Numbered from the stretch's first letter, positions 16,821-26,854 are shown. The stretch: DNA of 64,000 bases from Mobiluncus sp963511525 (GCF_963511525.1 NZ_CAUPIY010000006.1:70408-134407), one strand, 5' to 3'. Translations and numbers: made by a program. The notes: a model not told the origin generated them from the sequence alone.

Positions 16821-18485
16821 ATGCATGAACGAGCTGGACAACTTGCCAAACCGGAAGACCTAATCAACGTTGATGAAGTCATCAGCGCTTACTATGACCT
16901 GGAACCCGATGTAAACGAGCCTGCACAGGCAGTTTCGTTCGGGACTTCGGGGCATCGCGGATCATCTTTGGACCGCGCCTTTAATGAGGCTCATATCGTA
17001 GCCACCACGGCCGCGATTGTTGAATACCGACAGTCGCAAGGCTATGACGGACCCCTGTTCATCGGCCGCGATACGCACGCCCTGTCCGAGCCGGCGTGGC
17101 GTACCGCTCTGGAAGTCCTCGCGGGGATGGAAGTGCGCACTCTGACGGATGCGCGCGATTCTTTCACCCCCACGCCCTCCGTGTCCCACGCCATCCTCAA
17201 GGCTAATGGGGCGGGCACTGCCGGAGGCGTGCGGCTGAGCGGGACTGGTTTGGCTGACGGTATCGTCGTTACCCCTTCGCACAATCCGCCTCGTGATGGT
17301 GGATTTAAATACAACCCGCCCAGCGGAGGTCCCGCCGATTCAGACGCGACTTCCTGGATTGCTAATCGTGCCAACGAAATTTTGCGCCAGGGGTGGCGTT
17401 CCGTACCGAGAAACCCGCATCCTGAGCAATCGGATTTCATCGGGAAAACAGATTTTCTACCTTCATACGTTGATTCATTGATTGACGTAGTTGACGTTGA
17501 GGCGATTCGGTCTGCGGGAATCCGTATCGGGGCTGACCCCTTGGGCGGGGCTTCGGTAGACTATTGGGCCGCCATCGCAGAGCACTACGGGTTGAACCTG
17601 ACGGTGGTGAACGAAAAGGTCGATCCGCGCTGGTCTTTCATGACTTTGGACTGGGACGGCAAGATTCGGATGGACTGCTCCTCACCATACGCGATGGCTT
17701 CTCTGCGTCAGGTGATGGAAGGCGGTTCGGCTCCCTATGATATTGCGACTGGAAATGATGCTGATTCGGACCGTCACGGTATCGTTACTGCCGACGGCCT
17801 GATGAATCCGAATCACTATCTGGCGGTGGCAATCGAGTACCTGTTCACCCACCGTCCGCACTGGGCACAGGGCTGTGCCGTAGGTAAAACCCTGGTGTCC
17901 TCGGCCTTAATTGACCGGGTGGTGGCCGATATGGGACGCAAACTTGTCGAGGTCCCCGTCGGTTTCAAGTATTTTGTGCCGGGGTTGCTCGATGGGTCCG
18001 TAGGTTTCGGCGGCGAGGAATCCGCCGGCGCATCTTTCCTGCGCAAAGACGGTACGGTGTGGACCACCGACAAGGACGGGTTGATTGCGGCTTTGTTGGC
18101 CTCCGAGATCCTTGCAGTGACCGGAAAAACTCCCAGCGCTTTGCACGAGGAACAGGTGGCCCGGTTTGGTGCCTCCGCTTACGAACGAGTGGACGCCCCC
18201 GCTACCAAGGCGGAAAAGACTAAACTCGCGGCCTTGGCACCCGAAGACGTTGCGGCCTCGACTCTGGGCGGGGAACCGATTGTCGACCGCCTGGTTCAGG
18301 CGCCGGGCAACCACGCAGCTATCGGCGGGTTGAAAGTCACCACCAAGGACGCTTGGTTCGCCGCGCGTCCCTCGGGCACCGAAGATATTTATAAGATTTA
18401 TGCCGAATCGTTTAAGGGTCCCGAGCATCTCAAGGCTATTCAGGAGGAAGCAAAACAGGTGGTGGCCCAGGCTTTGGCAAAGTAA
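16821..18485 (+). CDS. pgm: Phosphoglucomutase (alpha-D-glucose-specific)
   Basis: A 554-residue phosphohexomutase interconverting glucose 1-phosphate and glucose 6-phosphate. The active-site serine loop is VTPSHNPPRDGGFKYNPPSG, the Mg loop GNDADSDRHG, the sugar loop FGGEESAGASFL and the phosphate loop ARPSGTEDIYKIYAESF, the classic order of the E. coli Pgm type. It links glycolysis with glycogen and cell-wall sugar nucleotides. The ATG at 16821 follows a short GAGG. A single gene, 22 bases from the convergent nuclease gene. Confidence 0.95.
   Translation: MHERAGQLAKPEDLINVDEVISAYYDLEPDVNEPAQAVSFGTSGHRGSSLDRAFNEAHIVATTAAIVEYRQSQGYDGPLFIGRDTHALSEPAWRTALEVLAGMEVRTLTDARDSFTPTPSVSHAILKANGAGTAGGVRLSGTGLADGIVVTPSHNPPRDGGFKYNPPSGGPADSDATSWIANRANEILRQGWRSVPRNPHPEQSDFIGKTDFLPSYVDSLIDVVDVEAIRSAGIRIGADPLGGASVDYWAAIAEHYGLNLTVVNEKVDPRWSFMTLDWDGKIRMDCSSPYAMASLRQVMEGGSAPYDIATGNDADSDRHGIVTADGLMNPNHYLAVAIEYLFTHRPHWAQGCAVGKTLVSSALIDRVVADMGRKLVEVPVGFKYFVPGLLDGSVGFGGEESAGASFLRKDGTVWTTDKDGLIAALLASEILAVTGKTPSALHEEQVARFGASAYERVDAPATKAEKTKLAALAPEDVAASTLGGEPIVDRLVQAPGNHAAIGGLKVTTKDAWFAARPSGTEDIYKIYAESFKGPEHLKAIQEEAKQVVAQALAK
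17481..17495 (+). repeat. Dispersed 15-bp motif, copy inside pgm
   Basis: ATTGACGTAGTTGAC matches exactly; a third half-site GTTGAG follows 9 bp on. It encodes part of LIDVVDVE in pgm. Confidence 0.55.
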
Positions 18486-18506
18486 GGCGGATTGCGCCAG
18501 ACTTGC

Positions 18507-19235
18507 CTAACATTTGGCCAAGGCAGAGAGTAGCGCGGTTTTTTCCGCGGCGGTGATCGTCAGGTTCCACCGGTACTTGATGTCGATTTGCTGGCGGGCG
18601 TAGGCACAACGGAAGTTGCGGTTCGGAGGCATCCAGGCATCGGCGGAGGCATCGGATTTCTGTTGATTAGCCCCTCCGTCTGCAGCCAGAAGCACGCTCG
18701 GGTCGTTTGCGTAAGCCTCCCGCTGTGCTTTCGTCCAGGCCCAAGCCCCGGACTTCCACGCATTACCCAACGCCACTACGTGGTCAATCTGAACTTTACG
18801 GCCTGGCGCTGTCTCAAACTGCATAGTTTTGCCGGTGTAAGGATCGTGAAAGATTCCCCCGGTCAGCCGGCAGGGCTTGGCGCTATTTGCAAAACGCGGG
18901 GACTGAAAGTCCCGAGCCAAAATTTCCGCCCTGGTATCGCAGCCGTTTCCGTCGCGGTCCATCCATCCCGCTCCGAACATATCGCGCTGATACCCACTGG
19001 GTCCAGCATCTTTACGAACCGTCAGGGCACACAGTTGCTGCAGGGAGCCACCGACTTTCGCGCTGACGGAACCGGCGGGGCAGTGGAGGCCGGGGGTCGG
19101 AAAATTCGCCAGATTCGGCCCCACGCCAGGCCATAGTGCCCACCACACCAGTGCCGCGCAGCCAATCAAGACAACATCGCCTACACTCGCTCGGCGTACC
19201 TGCGTAGATGTCTCGAAGTTAGAGGAATCGCTCAC
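18507..19235 (-). CDS. Membrane-anchored or secreted HNH-type nuclease (DUF1524-like)
   Basis: 242 residues with one hydrophobic segment at about 20-38 that acts as signal or anchor. The C-terminal domain has VQIDHVVALGNAWKSGAW, the His-containing core of the DUF1524/GmrSD C-terminal HNH nuclease group, and a trailing WMPPNRNFRCAYARQQIDIK block. An upstream stretch with DRDGNGCDTRAEILARDF is the usual start of the secreted form. It probably degrades DNA outside the cell, for nutrition or defence. Its GTG/ATG start overlaps the stop of the channel gene by 4 bases, so the two are translationally coupled. Confidence 0.8.
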   Translation of the reverse strand: MSDSSNFETSTQVRRASVGDVVLIGCAALVWWALWPGVGPNLANFPTPGLHCPAGSVSAKVGGSLQQLCALTVRKDAGPSGYQRDMFGAGWMDRDGNGCDTRAEILARDFQSPRFANSAKPCRLTGGIFHDPYTGKTMQFETAPGRKVQIDHVVALGNAWKSGAWAWTKAQREAYANDPSVLLAADGGANQQKSDASADAWMPPNRNFRCAYARQQIDIKYRWNLTITAAEKTALLSALAKC

Positions 19236-20095
19236 TTCTCAAGTGTGGTACCGGAGTCTTCGGTTTCGCCATCCTTGTTGGATTTACCTGTGGAAAACTG
19301 GTTTTTCCACAGCTTCTTTGTCTTAGCATCTGGATAATCCCCGCGGGCGATTCGGCGGGCCCGCTGCGCTGATTTCCACTGCTGATGGGTCATCGAAATC
19401 GTCCAGTCGTGAGTTTCGGGCAGAACCCAGCGACGCCACGAAGCCAAGATGGTGAGGGTCGAACCGATGAGAGCCGCCGCCACCATACCGGTCAGGGGGT
19501 ATCCGAGTTTATAGAAAGAAGCATCGGCACATGCCGCAAGGATGGCCGGAATGGCATAGAGACTGCTTCCGCCGAAAACCATCGGCACATTGCCCGCGGC
19601 GATATCGCGTACCATCCCCCCGCCGATAGCGGTGACAACACCCATTAAGATGGACGGAATCACATCGAATCCCAAGCTCAGAGCCTTTTGAGTACCTGTG
19701 CCAGCCCAGATTCCCAGCACCAGGGCATCGAATAAAATGAGGGTTCGCCGCGACCATTTGCCGTCAAATTTCCACAGTCCGGCGACCAACGCCCCAGCCA
19801 AAGCCATAGTCAAATAAAATTTGTCGGTCAGGGCTACAGGTGGCGCGTTGTTCAGCATGATGTCGCGAATGATGCCGCCTCCCAAAGCAGAAACGACCGC
19901 TAAAACCCCGAAACCGACCAGGTCAAAACGTTTTTGACGAGCCAGCCTGCCGCCGAGGATACCGTTGAGGAAAACGCCGGTAATGTCGAGAACCCGAAAC
20001 ACCTGAGGTAAAAGGTCATTGAAAGAAACTGGTGCCGCGGCCGGAATAGTTGTGGAAAACAGGCCGGTATCGAAAGAGAAGATAGCACTCAGCAC
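19232..20095 (-). CDS. YadS/TRIC-like membrane channel (UPF0126 family)
   Basis: A 287-residue membrane protein with two repeated glycine-rich halves: VVSALGGGIIRDIML (near residue 68) and VVTAIGGGMVRDIAAG (near 153), the hallmark of the UPF0126/TRIC cation channel family, with about seven helices. The C-terminal tail is charged and cytosolic. The start is GTG at 20095 with only a weak ribosome site. Bacterial members form monovalent cation or small-solute channels; the physiological role is unclear. It overlaps the downstream nuclease gene by 4 bases. Confidence 0.85.
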   Translation of the reverse strand: MLSAIFSFDTGLFSTTIPAAAPVSFNDLLPQVFRVLDITGVFLNGILGGRLARQKRFDLVGFGVLAVVSALGGGIIRDIMLNNAPPVALTDKFYLTMALAGALVAGLWKFDGKWSRRTLILFDALVLGIWAGTGTQKALSLGFDVIPSILMGVVTAIGGGMVRDIAAGNVPMVFGGSSLYAIPAILAACADASFYKLGYPLTGMVAAALIGSTLTILASWRRWVLPETHDWTISMTHQQWKSAQRARRIARGDYPDAKTKKLWKNQFSTGKSNKDGETEDSGTTLEK

Positions 20096-20226
20096 GTGAG
20101 CATTTTACCTGAGGCAAAGCGAAACTTTCCCCGAAAAATCGCAAGCGGTGCAAATCATGGCGGTTTAGCGAAAATCCGCGTGTTTTGTGGCAGGGCAGGG
20201 TGCGCAAACCGTTGTTGCCGGGGGTT

Positions 20227-21477
20227 TTACAGGGAAAATGCCCCTCCGGCGGCGAGACCCAATAGGTAAGTGACGACGGCAGCACCAATACCGATAGTAG
20301 CTTGCCGCAAGGCTCGGAAAAACGGCGGTTTACCTGACAGAATGCCGATGGTTCCTCCAATCATCAGCAAAATGAGTCCGACCAGGACGACCGCGACGCT
20401 AATAGCGGTAATTCCGCTGAATCCCAGGAGGAAAGGGATTAGGGGAACGAACGCACCCAGGGTGAAAGCCAGGAAAGAGGACACGGCCGCCTGAGACCCG
20501 GAGCCAATCGCCTCCAGCTCGCCAGAGGGAGTGTCCTCGAAAGCTAAGGCGAACGGATTATCGGCTTGTTTTCTTGATTCTTCAGTTGACATTCTTGACG
20601 CAGAAGGGAGGGTGGCATCGCCCCCTGGCACAATTTTTTCGTGCGGGGGTTCGCTCTGGTTGGAGTCCTCCGGCTGGTCGGGCGAAACCGCTTTGGACAG
20701 CGTACGTGACTGCAGTTGTGCATCAATGGCTTCCAAGGCCAAAACCGCGTGCGCGGCTGCCTCCTCAGGCTTCTCACCCCGAGCCATGAACAGGAGTTTC
20801 AGTTCATTAGCGGCGCGGTCCAGCATGGGCAGACGCTGTTTCACATCGGGGTTGGGCCGTGAAGATTCCAACAACTCGCGTTGAGACGTGATGGAGATGT
20901 ATTCTCCCGCACCCATCGACAGGGCTCCCGCCACCAACCCGGTCAATCCGGTGACCAGGACTATTGACGGCGCAACGCCGGTACCCGCAATGCCCGCCAC
21001 GAGGGCGAGATTGGAAACCAAACCATCGTTGACCCCGAAAACCATGGCTCGGGCTCGTCCCGAAAAACGGGCGCGAGAGCGGGCTGCCAAAGCCCGCACG
21101 ACCTCGGAATGCAGGTGCTCATCCGCCGCCATCTGCGGGGTGGCGTCGGCATCAACATCGTAGGTGCCGCGTTCTTCGGAGCGCTGCATCATCGCCAAGA
21201 CGAAAATTGAGCCTATCTTGATTGCCAAACCCTGCAGCAACCGAATATACCAGGGGCTGTGTGGAGCCGGCTCGGCGTTAGTGCCGAGGTGCGCCAGCCA
21301 GTAATCCTCATGACGTTTTTCGGCATCGGCCAGTTCCAACAGAATTTCGCGATTCATGCCGGAGCGTTTTTTAGCGATAGCACGGTAAATCTTGGCTTCG
21401 TCACGTTCCTCGGCGAGATAGCGCCGCCAGCGTTTAATTTGTTCCGGTGTGGGTTCGGGGAGGTTCTGTAAGTTCAT
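20227..21477 (-). CDS. VIT1/CCC1-family metal transporter with ferritin-like domain
   Basis: About 416 residues. Residues 1-120 form a ferritin-like four-helix domain with ERDEAKIYRAIA and EKRHEDYW metal ligands. From 130 the VIT/CCC1 core starts (GVNDGLVSNLALVAGIAGTG, MGAGEYISITSQRELLE), with the last three helices at the C-terminus. A polar, Ser/Pro/Glu-rich insert of about 60 residues splits the core. The family moves Fe(II) or Mn(II) out of the cytosol. The ATG at 21477 has an AGAGG site 13 bases upstream; a TTG at 21501 is the alternative. It lies just behind the small protein gene at 21508, probably in one operon. Confidence 0.85.
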   Translation of the reverse strand: MNLQNLPEPTPEQIKRWRRYLAEERDEAKIYRAIAKKRSGMNREILLELADAEKRHEDYWLAHLGTNAEPAPHSPWYIRLLQGLAIKIGSIFVLAMMQRSEERGTYDVDADATPQMAADEHLHSEVVRALAARSRARFSGRARAMVFGVNDGLVSNLALVAGIAGTGVAPSIVLVTGLTGLVAGALSMGAGEYISITSQRELLESSRPNPDVKQRLPMLDRAANELKLLFMARGEKPEEAAAHAVLALEAIDAQLQSRTLSKAVSPDQPEDSNQSEPPHEKIVPGGDATLPSASRMSTEESRKQADNPFALAFEDTPSGELEAIGSGSQAAVSSFLAFTLGAFVPLIPFLLGFSGITAISVAVVLVGLILLMIGGTIGILSGKPPFFRALRQATIGIGAAVVTYLLGLAAGGAFSL

Positions 21478-21507
21478 GTACTGCGGTAACCTCTCGGCCA
21501 ACTCGGA

Positions 21508-21891
21508 TTAGGCAACGATTTTTCCATCAATAATAATGTGGCCGTCTTTATCGCGGGTAACGCCGTCTTTATCAGTTGATGTGGTTGACGATTTGGGAGG
21601 GTTGTTCCCAGCTCCCTCGGCATTGGCGAAGCCCGCCCAGGAGGCACTGCCCCCTGCGTTCAACTGGCTCTTTAGGCTCTCTGCCAACTTGTCGACGAGT
21701 TTAGCCCCCTGCGTGCGCAAGACATCGTTCAATTTTTCGGCGGTCACCCTGCGGGCATCAGTGACGCTTTCCGAATTAGCAATTTTTGCCGCAAACCCCT
21801 TTACGTTGCTAATTTGCTTTTCACTCATCCGCAAGGCCAATGCGGCTCCAGCCCCCAAACCAGCCAGAAACAGCCACTTGCCCTCAGACAT
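21508..21891 (-). CDS. Small hypothetical protein with N-terminal hydrophobic segment
   Basis: 127 residues, not recognised. It has a short hydrophobic helix (about 5-19, WLFLAGLGAGAALAL), an amphipathic charged middle with helical periodicity (about 25-85), and a polar tail with the duplicated pattern DKDGVTRDKDGHIIIDGK. GGAGG 7 bases before the ATG at 21891 decides the start. It precedes the metal transporter with 30 bases between stop and start and may be a membrane-associated partner, but that is only context. Confidence 0.7.
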   Translation of the reverse strand: MSEGKWLFLAGLGAGAALALRMSEKQISNVKGFAAKIANSESVTDARRVTAEKLNDVLRTQGAKLVDKLAESLKSQLNAGGSASWAGFANAEGAGNNPPKSSTTSTDKDGVTRDKDGHIIIDGKIVA

Positions 21892-21954
21892 TGCACACAC
21901 CTCCGAAAAACTCTGTGGGACAATTCTACTGTTTACCGGCCTTTTGCGCCAAAG

Positions 21955-22938
21955 CTAGACCGGAAGGGACGTGGCTTTGCCAGACCGGGACAGTACGTCC
22001 GCCACGAAAGCGGAAGCCACCGTGGTCTTGCCCTGAGTCAGCGCGTTAGCCAAATCCAGGGCTTCAAAAATCTTTTCCGGAGCCCCCGCTAAGCGTGTTT
22101 TGGCCACGAAATCCAAGTCCTCGCGCAGCGGCAGCGTGAGGGACTCCAAACCAAAATCTCCCGCAATCCCCACGGCAACTTCCGAATGGCTGTCTAATTG
22201 AGACCGCATCAACACCAGGGTCTCTAAAGCGGCTTCCAAGTTCGTTCTCTCGCGACCTTTCGCGTCAATGATTTTGCCCACCACGCGTTGAGTTGCCAGA
22301 TATTTCAACTGTTCACGCCGGGGCTGGTAGCCATTGAGAAGGTCCAACGAAATTGTTTCAAAAGCACTCATAATCCCCTGATTCTGAGAATGTAGCGTTC
22401 CGGGCAAAACGCTTAAAGCCGGATGTAGACCCGCGTCGGCGGCGCGCTGGGCCACCTGTATCAATTGCGAATCGAGGTTTTCTCCCGGAACCTCAATTTC
22501 GATGCCGTGCCAGTGATTATCCGCCAAGCATGACACTAGTTGAGAGAATGCGCGGGAATTTTCCAGCACTTCCCGAGCGCTGACTTCGGCACGCAAAGAC
22601 CTGCCCAGCTGGGGAGATGCATCACCCAGACAAAAAAATTCAGACCATGAATCCGGATCAGCAACCGGAATCCTCACCCCGATTTCTCCGCGCTGGGCGG
22701 GCACGCCGAGCTGCAGCTCCAAGCGCAAGGCCGTGGCAAAAGCGGAGTTGACATAGACTGTGTCGCCCAGGGCTTGGCTCAAAAGTTTCGTGTTTTTCCA
22801 CGGCAAAATGGGCACCTGAACCGGGAGGAACGGGGAAAAATCCGATGTCGCAGCGGGCCTCGAAGGCAAACTGGCGGCATCGGTCGGCTCCGGGGGCAGA
22901 TTCGGCGTCGAGTTATTCACGCTCCTATTCTCTCGCAT
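21955..22938 (-). CDS. Hypothetical protein, 327 residues
   Basis: Not recognised. It is soluble, with a Pro/Ser-rich first 40 residues, then an alternating alpha/beta pattern (GIEIEVPGENLDSQLIQVAQRA..., LVLMRSQLDSHSEVAVGIAG) suggestive of a barrel or Rossmann-like fold. No catalytic motif stands out. The N-terminal extension lacks signal-peptide character. It is divergent from hrpA across an 82-base gap and may share its control region. The start at 22938 has no good ribosome site; a GTG 18 bases further in sits too close to AGGAG to be convincing. Confidence 0.6.
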   Translation of the reverse strand: MRENRSVNNSTPNLPPEPTDAASLPSRPAATSDFSPFLPVQVPILPWKNTKLLSQALGDTVYVNSAFATALRLELQLGVPAQRGEIGVRIPVADPDSWSEFFCLGDASPQLGRSLRAEVSAREVLENSRAFSQLVSCLADNHWHGIEIEVPGENLDSQLIQVAQRAADAGLHPALSVLPGTLHSQNQGIMSAFETISLDLLNGYQPRREQLKYLATQRVVGKIIDAKGRERTNLEAALETLVLMRSQLDSHSEVAVGIAGDFGLESLTLPLREDLDFVAKTRLAGAPEKIFEALDLANALTQGKTTVASAFVADVLSRSGKATSLPV

Positions 22939-23020
22939 TCACGGGTTGGTGGGAGCATCCCGGCGAGTTTACCCGCTGACAGGTGAAGTTTGAGCCATCC
23001 TTGCCTAAAATAGGTGGGTT

Positions 23021-26000
23021 ATGTCCCTAGAGTTGTCCTATCCCTCCGACTTGCCCCTCAGCGCGGCACGACCGCAGATTCTGGCTGCCCTGCGTCAGCA
23101 TCAAGTTGTCGTTATCAGCGGAGCCACCGGAAGCGGAAAGACCACGCAGCTGCCGAAAATGTGCCTGGAAGTGGGCCGGGGCACGCGAGGGATGATCGGC
23201 CACACCCAGCCGCGTCGTCTGGCGGCCCGGACCGTCGCCTCGCGAATTGCCTCCGAACTGGGTCAGTCACTAGGTTCCACGGTTGGTTACCAGGTGCGGT
23301 TTCGCCAAACTTTGGGTCCCGAGACGCAGATCAAACTGATGACCGACGGGATTTTGCTGGCCGAAATCAGCCACGATCCGCTGCTGAAACAATACGATGC
23401 GCTAATTATCGACGAGGCTCACGAAAGGTCTTTGAACATTGACTTTATCCTGGGCTATTTGCAGCGTCTGGTGGTGAAACGCCCTGACCTGCTGGTGATT
23501 ATTACTTTCGCCACCATTGATTCCGAACGTTTCGCCACGGCTTTTGGGCCCGATACTCCCATTATTGAAGTCGCGGGCCGAACGTATCCGGTAGAGGTCA
23601 GGTATCGCCCCTTGGTTGACGTGGATGACGAAAATTCGGGGGAGTTCACGTTCGACGAAGCCGAGGATGACCTCTCGAGGGCTGAAAACGGCGAGATTGA
23701 CCAGGTCACCGGCATTTTGCGCGCGGTAGATGAACTATGCAGGGAAGGTCCCGGAGACATTTTGGTTTTCCTGGCTGGCGAGCGTGACATTCGTGATACT
23801 GCCCAGGCGCTGCAGGGACACTTGGGGCGCCGTTACGTGGCTCCCGGTCAGCGGACCTCAGTTCCGGGAGCAGTGGAAGTCTTGCCGTTGTATTCCCGAC
23901 TCAGCGAGGCGGAACAAAAGCGGGTGTTTGCCCCGCACCCTTACCGACGAGTGGTCCTCGCTACGAACGTAGCCGAAACTTCCTTGACCGTACCGGGTAT
24001 CGTTTACGTGATTGACCCCGGAGTGGCACGAATTTCCCGATATTCAAACAAGACTCGCGTGCAGCGTCTGCCTATCGAACCCATCTCGCAGGCCTCTGCC
24101 AATCAGCGAAAAGGGCGCTGCGGCCGGGTGGCTCCGGGGGTGTGCATTCGTCTGTATTCCGAAGCGGATTTTTTGTCCCGCCCCCCTTACACCGAGCCTG
24201 AAATTCAACGGACTTCCCTGTCCGCGGTGATTTTGCAGATGGCGGCTCTGGGTTTGGGCGAAGTTGCGGATTTCCCTTTCCTGGATCCGCCCTCGCCTCG
24301 TTCTGTTACGGATGGGGTGACGGAACTCAGCCAGCTGGGAGCGTTGGATACCCGCCAGAAGCCCGCTCGACTGACCCGTCTGGGGCGCAAACTTTCCCGG
24401 TTCCCTCTCGACCCGCGCTTGGCACGCATCCTTATCGAAGCGGATCAGCTCGGAGTTATTGACCTCGCGGTCGTTATCGTAGCTGCGTTGGCGATGCAAG
24501 ACGTGCGGGAGAGACCCAGCGAACGCCGGGCGGAGGCCGACCTCGCTCATGCCCGTTTCGAAGACGAGCGTTCGGATTTCCTAAGTTATCTGAAACTGTG
24601 GAGTTACCTGCAAGACCGGATTGAAACCCTGTCTTCCAGCGCATTCCGTCGGTTGTGCAGCCGCGAGTTTCTGCATTTCCTGCGGGTGCGGGAGTGGATT
24701 GACCTGGTGGCGGAACTTCGCGGAATGTGCCGCGAGGTTGGGATAAAAACTAGGGAAATCAAAGAAGTAAACCTTGACCAGGTTGACGTTGAGCGGCTGC
24801 ACCGAGCTATCTTGAGCGGGATGCTCACCCAGATTGGGTTCTGGTCAGAGGCAAAAAGGGAATATCACGGGGCGCACGGAACCCGATTTGTGGTGTGGCC
24901 GGGTTCGGGGTTGAGCCGCAAACACTATGACTGGGTCATGGCTGCTGAGTTGGTAGAAACATCGCGACTGTTTGCCCGGACAGTGGCACGGGTCGAACCT
25001 GAATGGATTGAACAGGCGGGACGTTACCTGTTGACGCGAACATATTTCGATCCCTACTGGTCCACACGTTTTGGGTGCGCCATGATTCACGAGCGCGTCA
25101 GCCTGTTCGGGATGGTTCTCAGCGCGGATCGTTCCCTTCCGTTGGCATCTTTACGAGACACGGTGGTGGAAGGGACCCCTGCCCGGACTCTGGCGCGAGA
25201 GTTGTTTATTCGTCACGGAATTGTGCGCGGCGAATGGCGTTCTGTCTATCCCTTTAGGGAAGAAAATCAGCGCCGGCTAGAGATGGCTGCCGAGGCGCGG
25301 CGGCGGCGTCAGATTCCCGGCGAAGTCGATCCCTACTCTTTAGAGAACTGGCTGGAAACACGCATTGACCCCGCAGTTAACTCAGGAGCCGCCTTCGAGG
25401 CGTGGTGGGAAAACCAGCGTCTTGAGCACCCGGATTGGTTGGAATATCCCTGGGATCTCTTGGTGCCGGATAGCGACGAAAATGCTGACCAATTCCCTGA
25501 TTTTTGGCCGGCGGGCGAGCATCTGTTGCCACTGGCCTACACGTTTTCGGGCAAACGCGGACCGACCCCCGAAGCGGCTCATCACCGTAACTTGCCCCAC
25601 AACAAAGGGAAAAAATCCCGCAAAACCAAAGAACGTGAGATTGACACGGTTGACCTTCCCGAAGGGGTCACCATCATCATCGATGAGGCAATCTTAGAGT
25701 CTCTAGATTCCCAGGGCTTCGATTGGCCGATTCCCGGAGCACTGCGTGATTACCTGCTGGCTTGCGTCAAAGCACTGCCGAAATCCGTGCGGAAATACGT
25801 GGTACCCGCGGCAAACTGCGTTGACGAAATCCTGCCCCAGTTTGAGCGGTTTGTAAACGAGCCTCCCTACCAGCGTCCCGACTTTGACGAAATCTTTACC
25901 CAGAGTGTAGCCGCGGTGCGCCGAGTTGACCTGTGCGCGACAGACTTAGCCGCCATGCACGCGGCTTTGGAAGAAGGACAGCGAAACCACTTCGCGATTG

Positions 26001-26854
26001 TGGGACGCGGTGGGAAAGTCCTGGGGCTGGGGGACGATTTTCAGGCTCTGCGTGACCGCCTGATTGTGAAAACCACTCAGGAACAAGGCAAAGTCTGGGC
26101 GCAGCAGGAAGCCGAAAAAGCCAAAGTCGAGCGGCCCCGAGATTTTGCTGAGCAACTCAGTCAAGCGCTGTGCCTGTCGGAGACGCGGGTATCGACGCGG
26201 TGGCGCGGGGCGGAAGCGGCGGCTTTGGCCGCGTCCCCCTATCCCTCCACTTCCGCTTTGATCGGGGCGGCACAAAGCGCGGCGGGTCGGGCTTTGGTGG
26301 AGGAATACCTGGCGGAGGGGCATGCCCTAACAAACGATACAGACTACGCTGAACTGCAAGAATGGGCTACCGACCGCTTTGAGGACCAGGTTTATTCAAT
26401 CCTGCAATCCGTCGCTGCGACGATGCAGGCACAAGGCGAACTTGAGCAGCATTTACGAGAAGCCACCGGCGCTAACCTCACTGCTACCAAAGCAGATATT
26501 GTAAACCACGTAAACCAATTGGTGGGCGGCGACTTCCTGGCGAGGACGCCTGGCAAATGGCTGGCTCAGTTGGCTCGTTACTTGCGAGCAGATACTTTAC
26601 GATTGGACAAGGCTCGGCGTAACTCTGCTGGTGACGCCCAGTTAGCTGCACGTTTTGCGGAAGTTGTAGCGGCCTTTGACACGGCGGTGACAGCGGCGGA
26701 GGCTCGTCCGTTTAACGCCGAGACACATCGCCGTTTGCAGGAGCTGCGTTGGCTGCTGGAGGAGTACCGGGTACAGACCTTTGCACAGCAGCTTGGTACG
26801 ATTGAAAAGGTGTCGGCCAAACGGATAAATAAGCAAATCTTAGTTCTAAAATAA
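23021..26854 (+). CDS. hrpA: ATP-dependent RNA helicase HrpA
   Basis: 1277 residues, typical of full-length HrpA, a DEAH-box helicase acting on mRNA, rRNA and stalled ribosomes. The order is: P-loop SGATGSGKTTQLPK (residues 32-45), DEAH at about 131 (IIDEAHERSLN), motif V (ETSLTVPGIVYVIDPG), motif VI (QRKGRCGRVAPG), HA2/OB region and a DUF3418-like C-terminal half. Motif III, normally SAT, reads FAT (F163, codon TTC at 23507-23509), one base from Ser; this motif couples ATP hydrolysis to unwinding. Several copies of the dispersed 15-bp motif lie inside this gene. The ATG at 23021 follows AGGTGGG. Confidence 0.95.
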   Translation: MSLELSYPSDLPLSAARPQILAALRQHQVVVISGATGSGKTTQLPKMCLEVGRGTRGMIGHTQPRRLAARTVASRIASELGQSLGSTVGYQVRFRQTLGPETQIKLMTDGILLAEISHDPLLKQYDALIIDEAHERSLNIDFILGYLQRLVVKRPDLLVIITFATIDSERFATAFGPDTPIIEVAGRTYPVEVRYRPLVDVDDENSGEFTFDEAEDDLSRAENGEIDQVTGILRAVDELCREGPGDILVFLAGERDIRDTAQALQGHLGRRYVAPGQRTSVPGAVEVLPLYSRLSEAEQKRVFAPHPYRRVVLATNVAETSLTVPGIVYVIDPGVARISRYSNKTRVQRLPIEPISQASANQRKGRCGRVAPGVCIRLYSEADFLSRPPYTEPEIQRTSLSAVILQMAALGLGEVADFPFLDPPSPRSVTDGVTELSQLGALDTRQKPARLTRLGRKLSRFPLDPRLARILIEADQLGVIDLAVVIVAALAMQDVRERPSERRAEADLAHARFEDERSDFLSYLKLWSYLQDRIETLSSSAFRRLCSREFLHFLRVREWIDLVAELRGMCREVGIKTREIKEVNLDQVDVERLHRAILSGMLTQIGFWSEAKREYHGAHGTRFVVWPGSGLSRKHYDWVMAAELVETSRLFARTVARVEPEWIEQAGRYLLTRTYFDPYWSTRFGCAMIHERVSLFGMVLSADRSLPLASLRDTVVEGTPARTLARELFIRHGIVRGEWRSVYPFREENQRRLEMAAEARRRRQIPGEVDPYSLENWLETRIDPAVNSGAAFEAWWENQRLEHPDWLEYPWDLLVPDSDENADQFPDFWPAGEHLLPLAYTFSGKRGPTPEAAHHRNLPHNKGKKSRKTKEREIDTVDLPEGVTIIIDEAILESLDSQGFDWPIPGALRDYLLACVKALPKSVRKYVVPAANCVDEILPQFERFVNEPPYQRPDFDEIFTQSVAAVRRVDLCATDLAAMHAALEEGQRNHFAIVGRGGKVLGLGDDFQALRDRLIVKTTQEQGKVWAQQEAEKAKVERPRDFAEQLSQALCLSETRVSTRWRGAEAAALAASPYPSTSALIGAAQSAAGRALVEEYLAEGHALTNDTDYAELQEWATDRFEDQVYSILQSVAATMQAQGELEQHLREATGANLTATKADIVNHVNQLVGGDFLARTPGKWLAQLARYLRADTLRLDKARRNSAGDAQLAARFAEVVAAFDTAVTAAEARPFNAETHRRLQELRWLLEEYRVQTFAQQLGTIEKVSAKRINKQILVLK
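25640..25654 (+). repeat. Dispersed 15-bp motif, copy inside hrpA
   Basis: ATTGACACGGTTGAC is an exact match, identical to the intergenic copy at 8166. Confidence 0.55.
26501..26515 (-). repeat. Dispersed 15-bp motif, inverted copy inside hrpA
   Basis: Reads GTTTACGTGGTTTAC on the minus strand, an exact match in the opposite direction to most copies. Confidence 0.55.
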
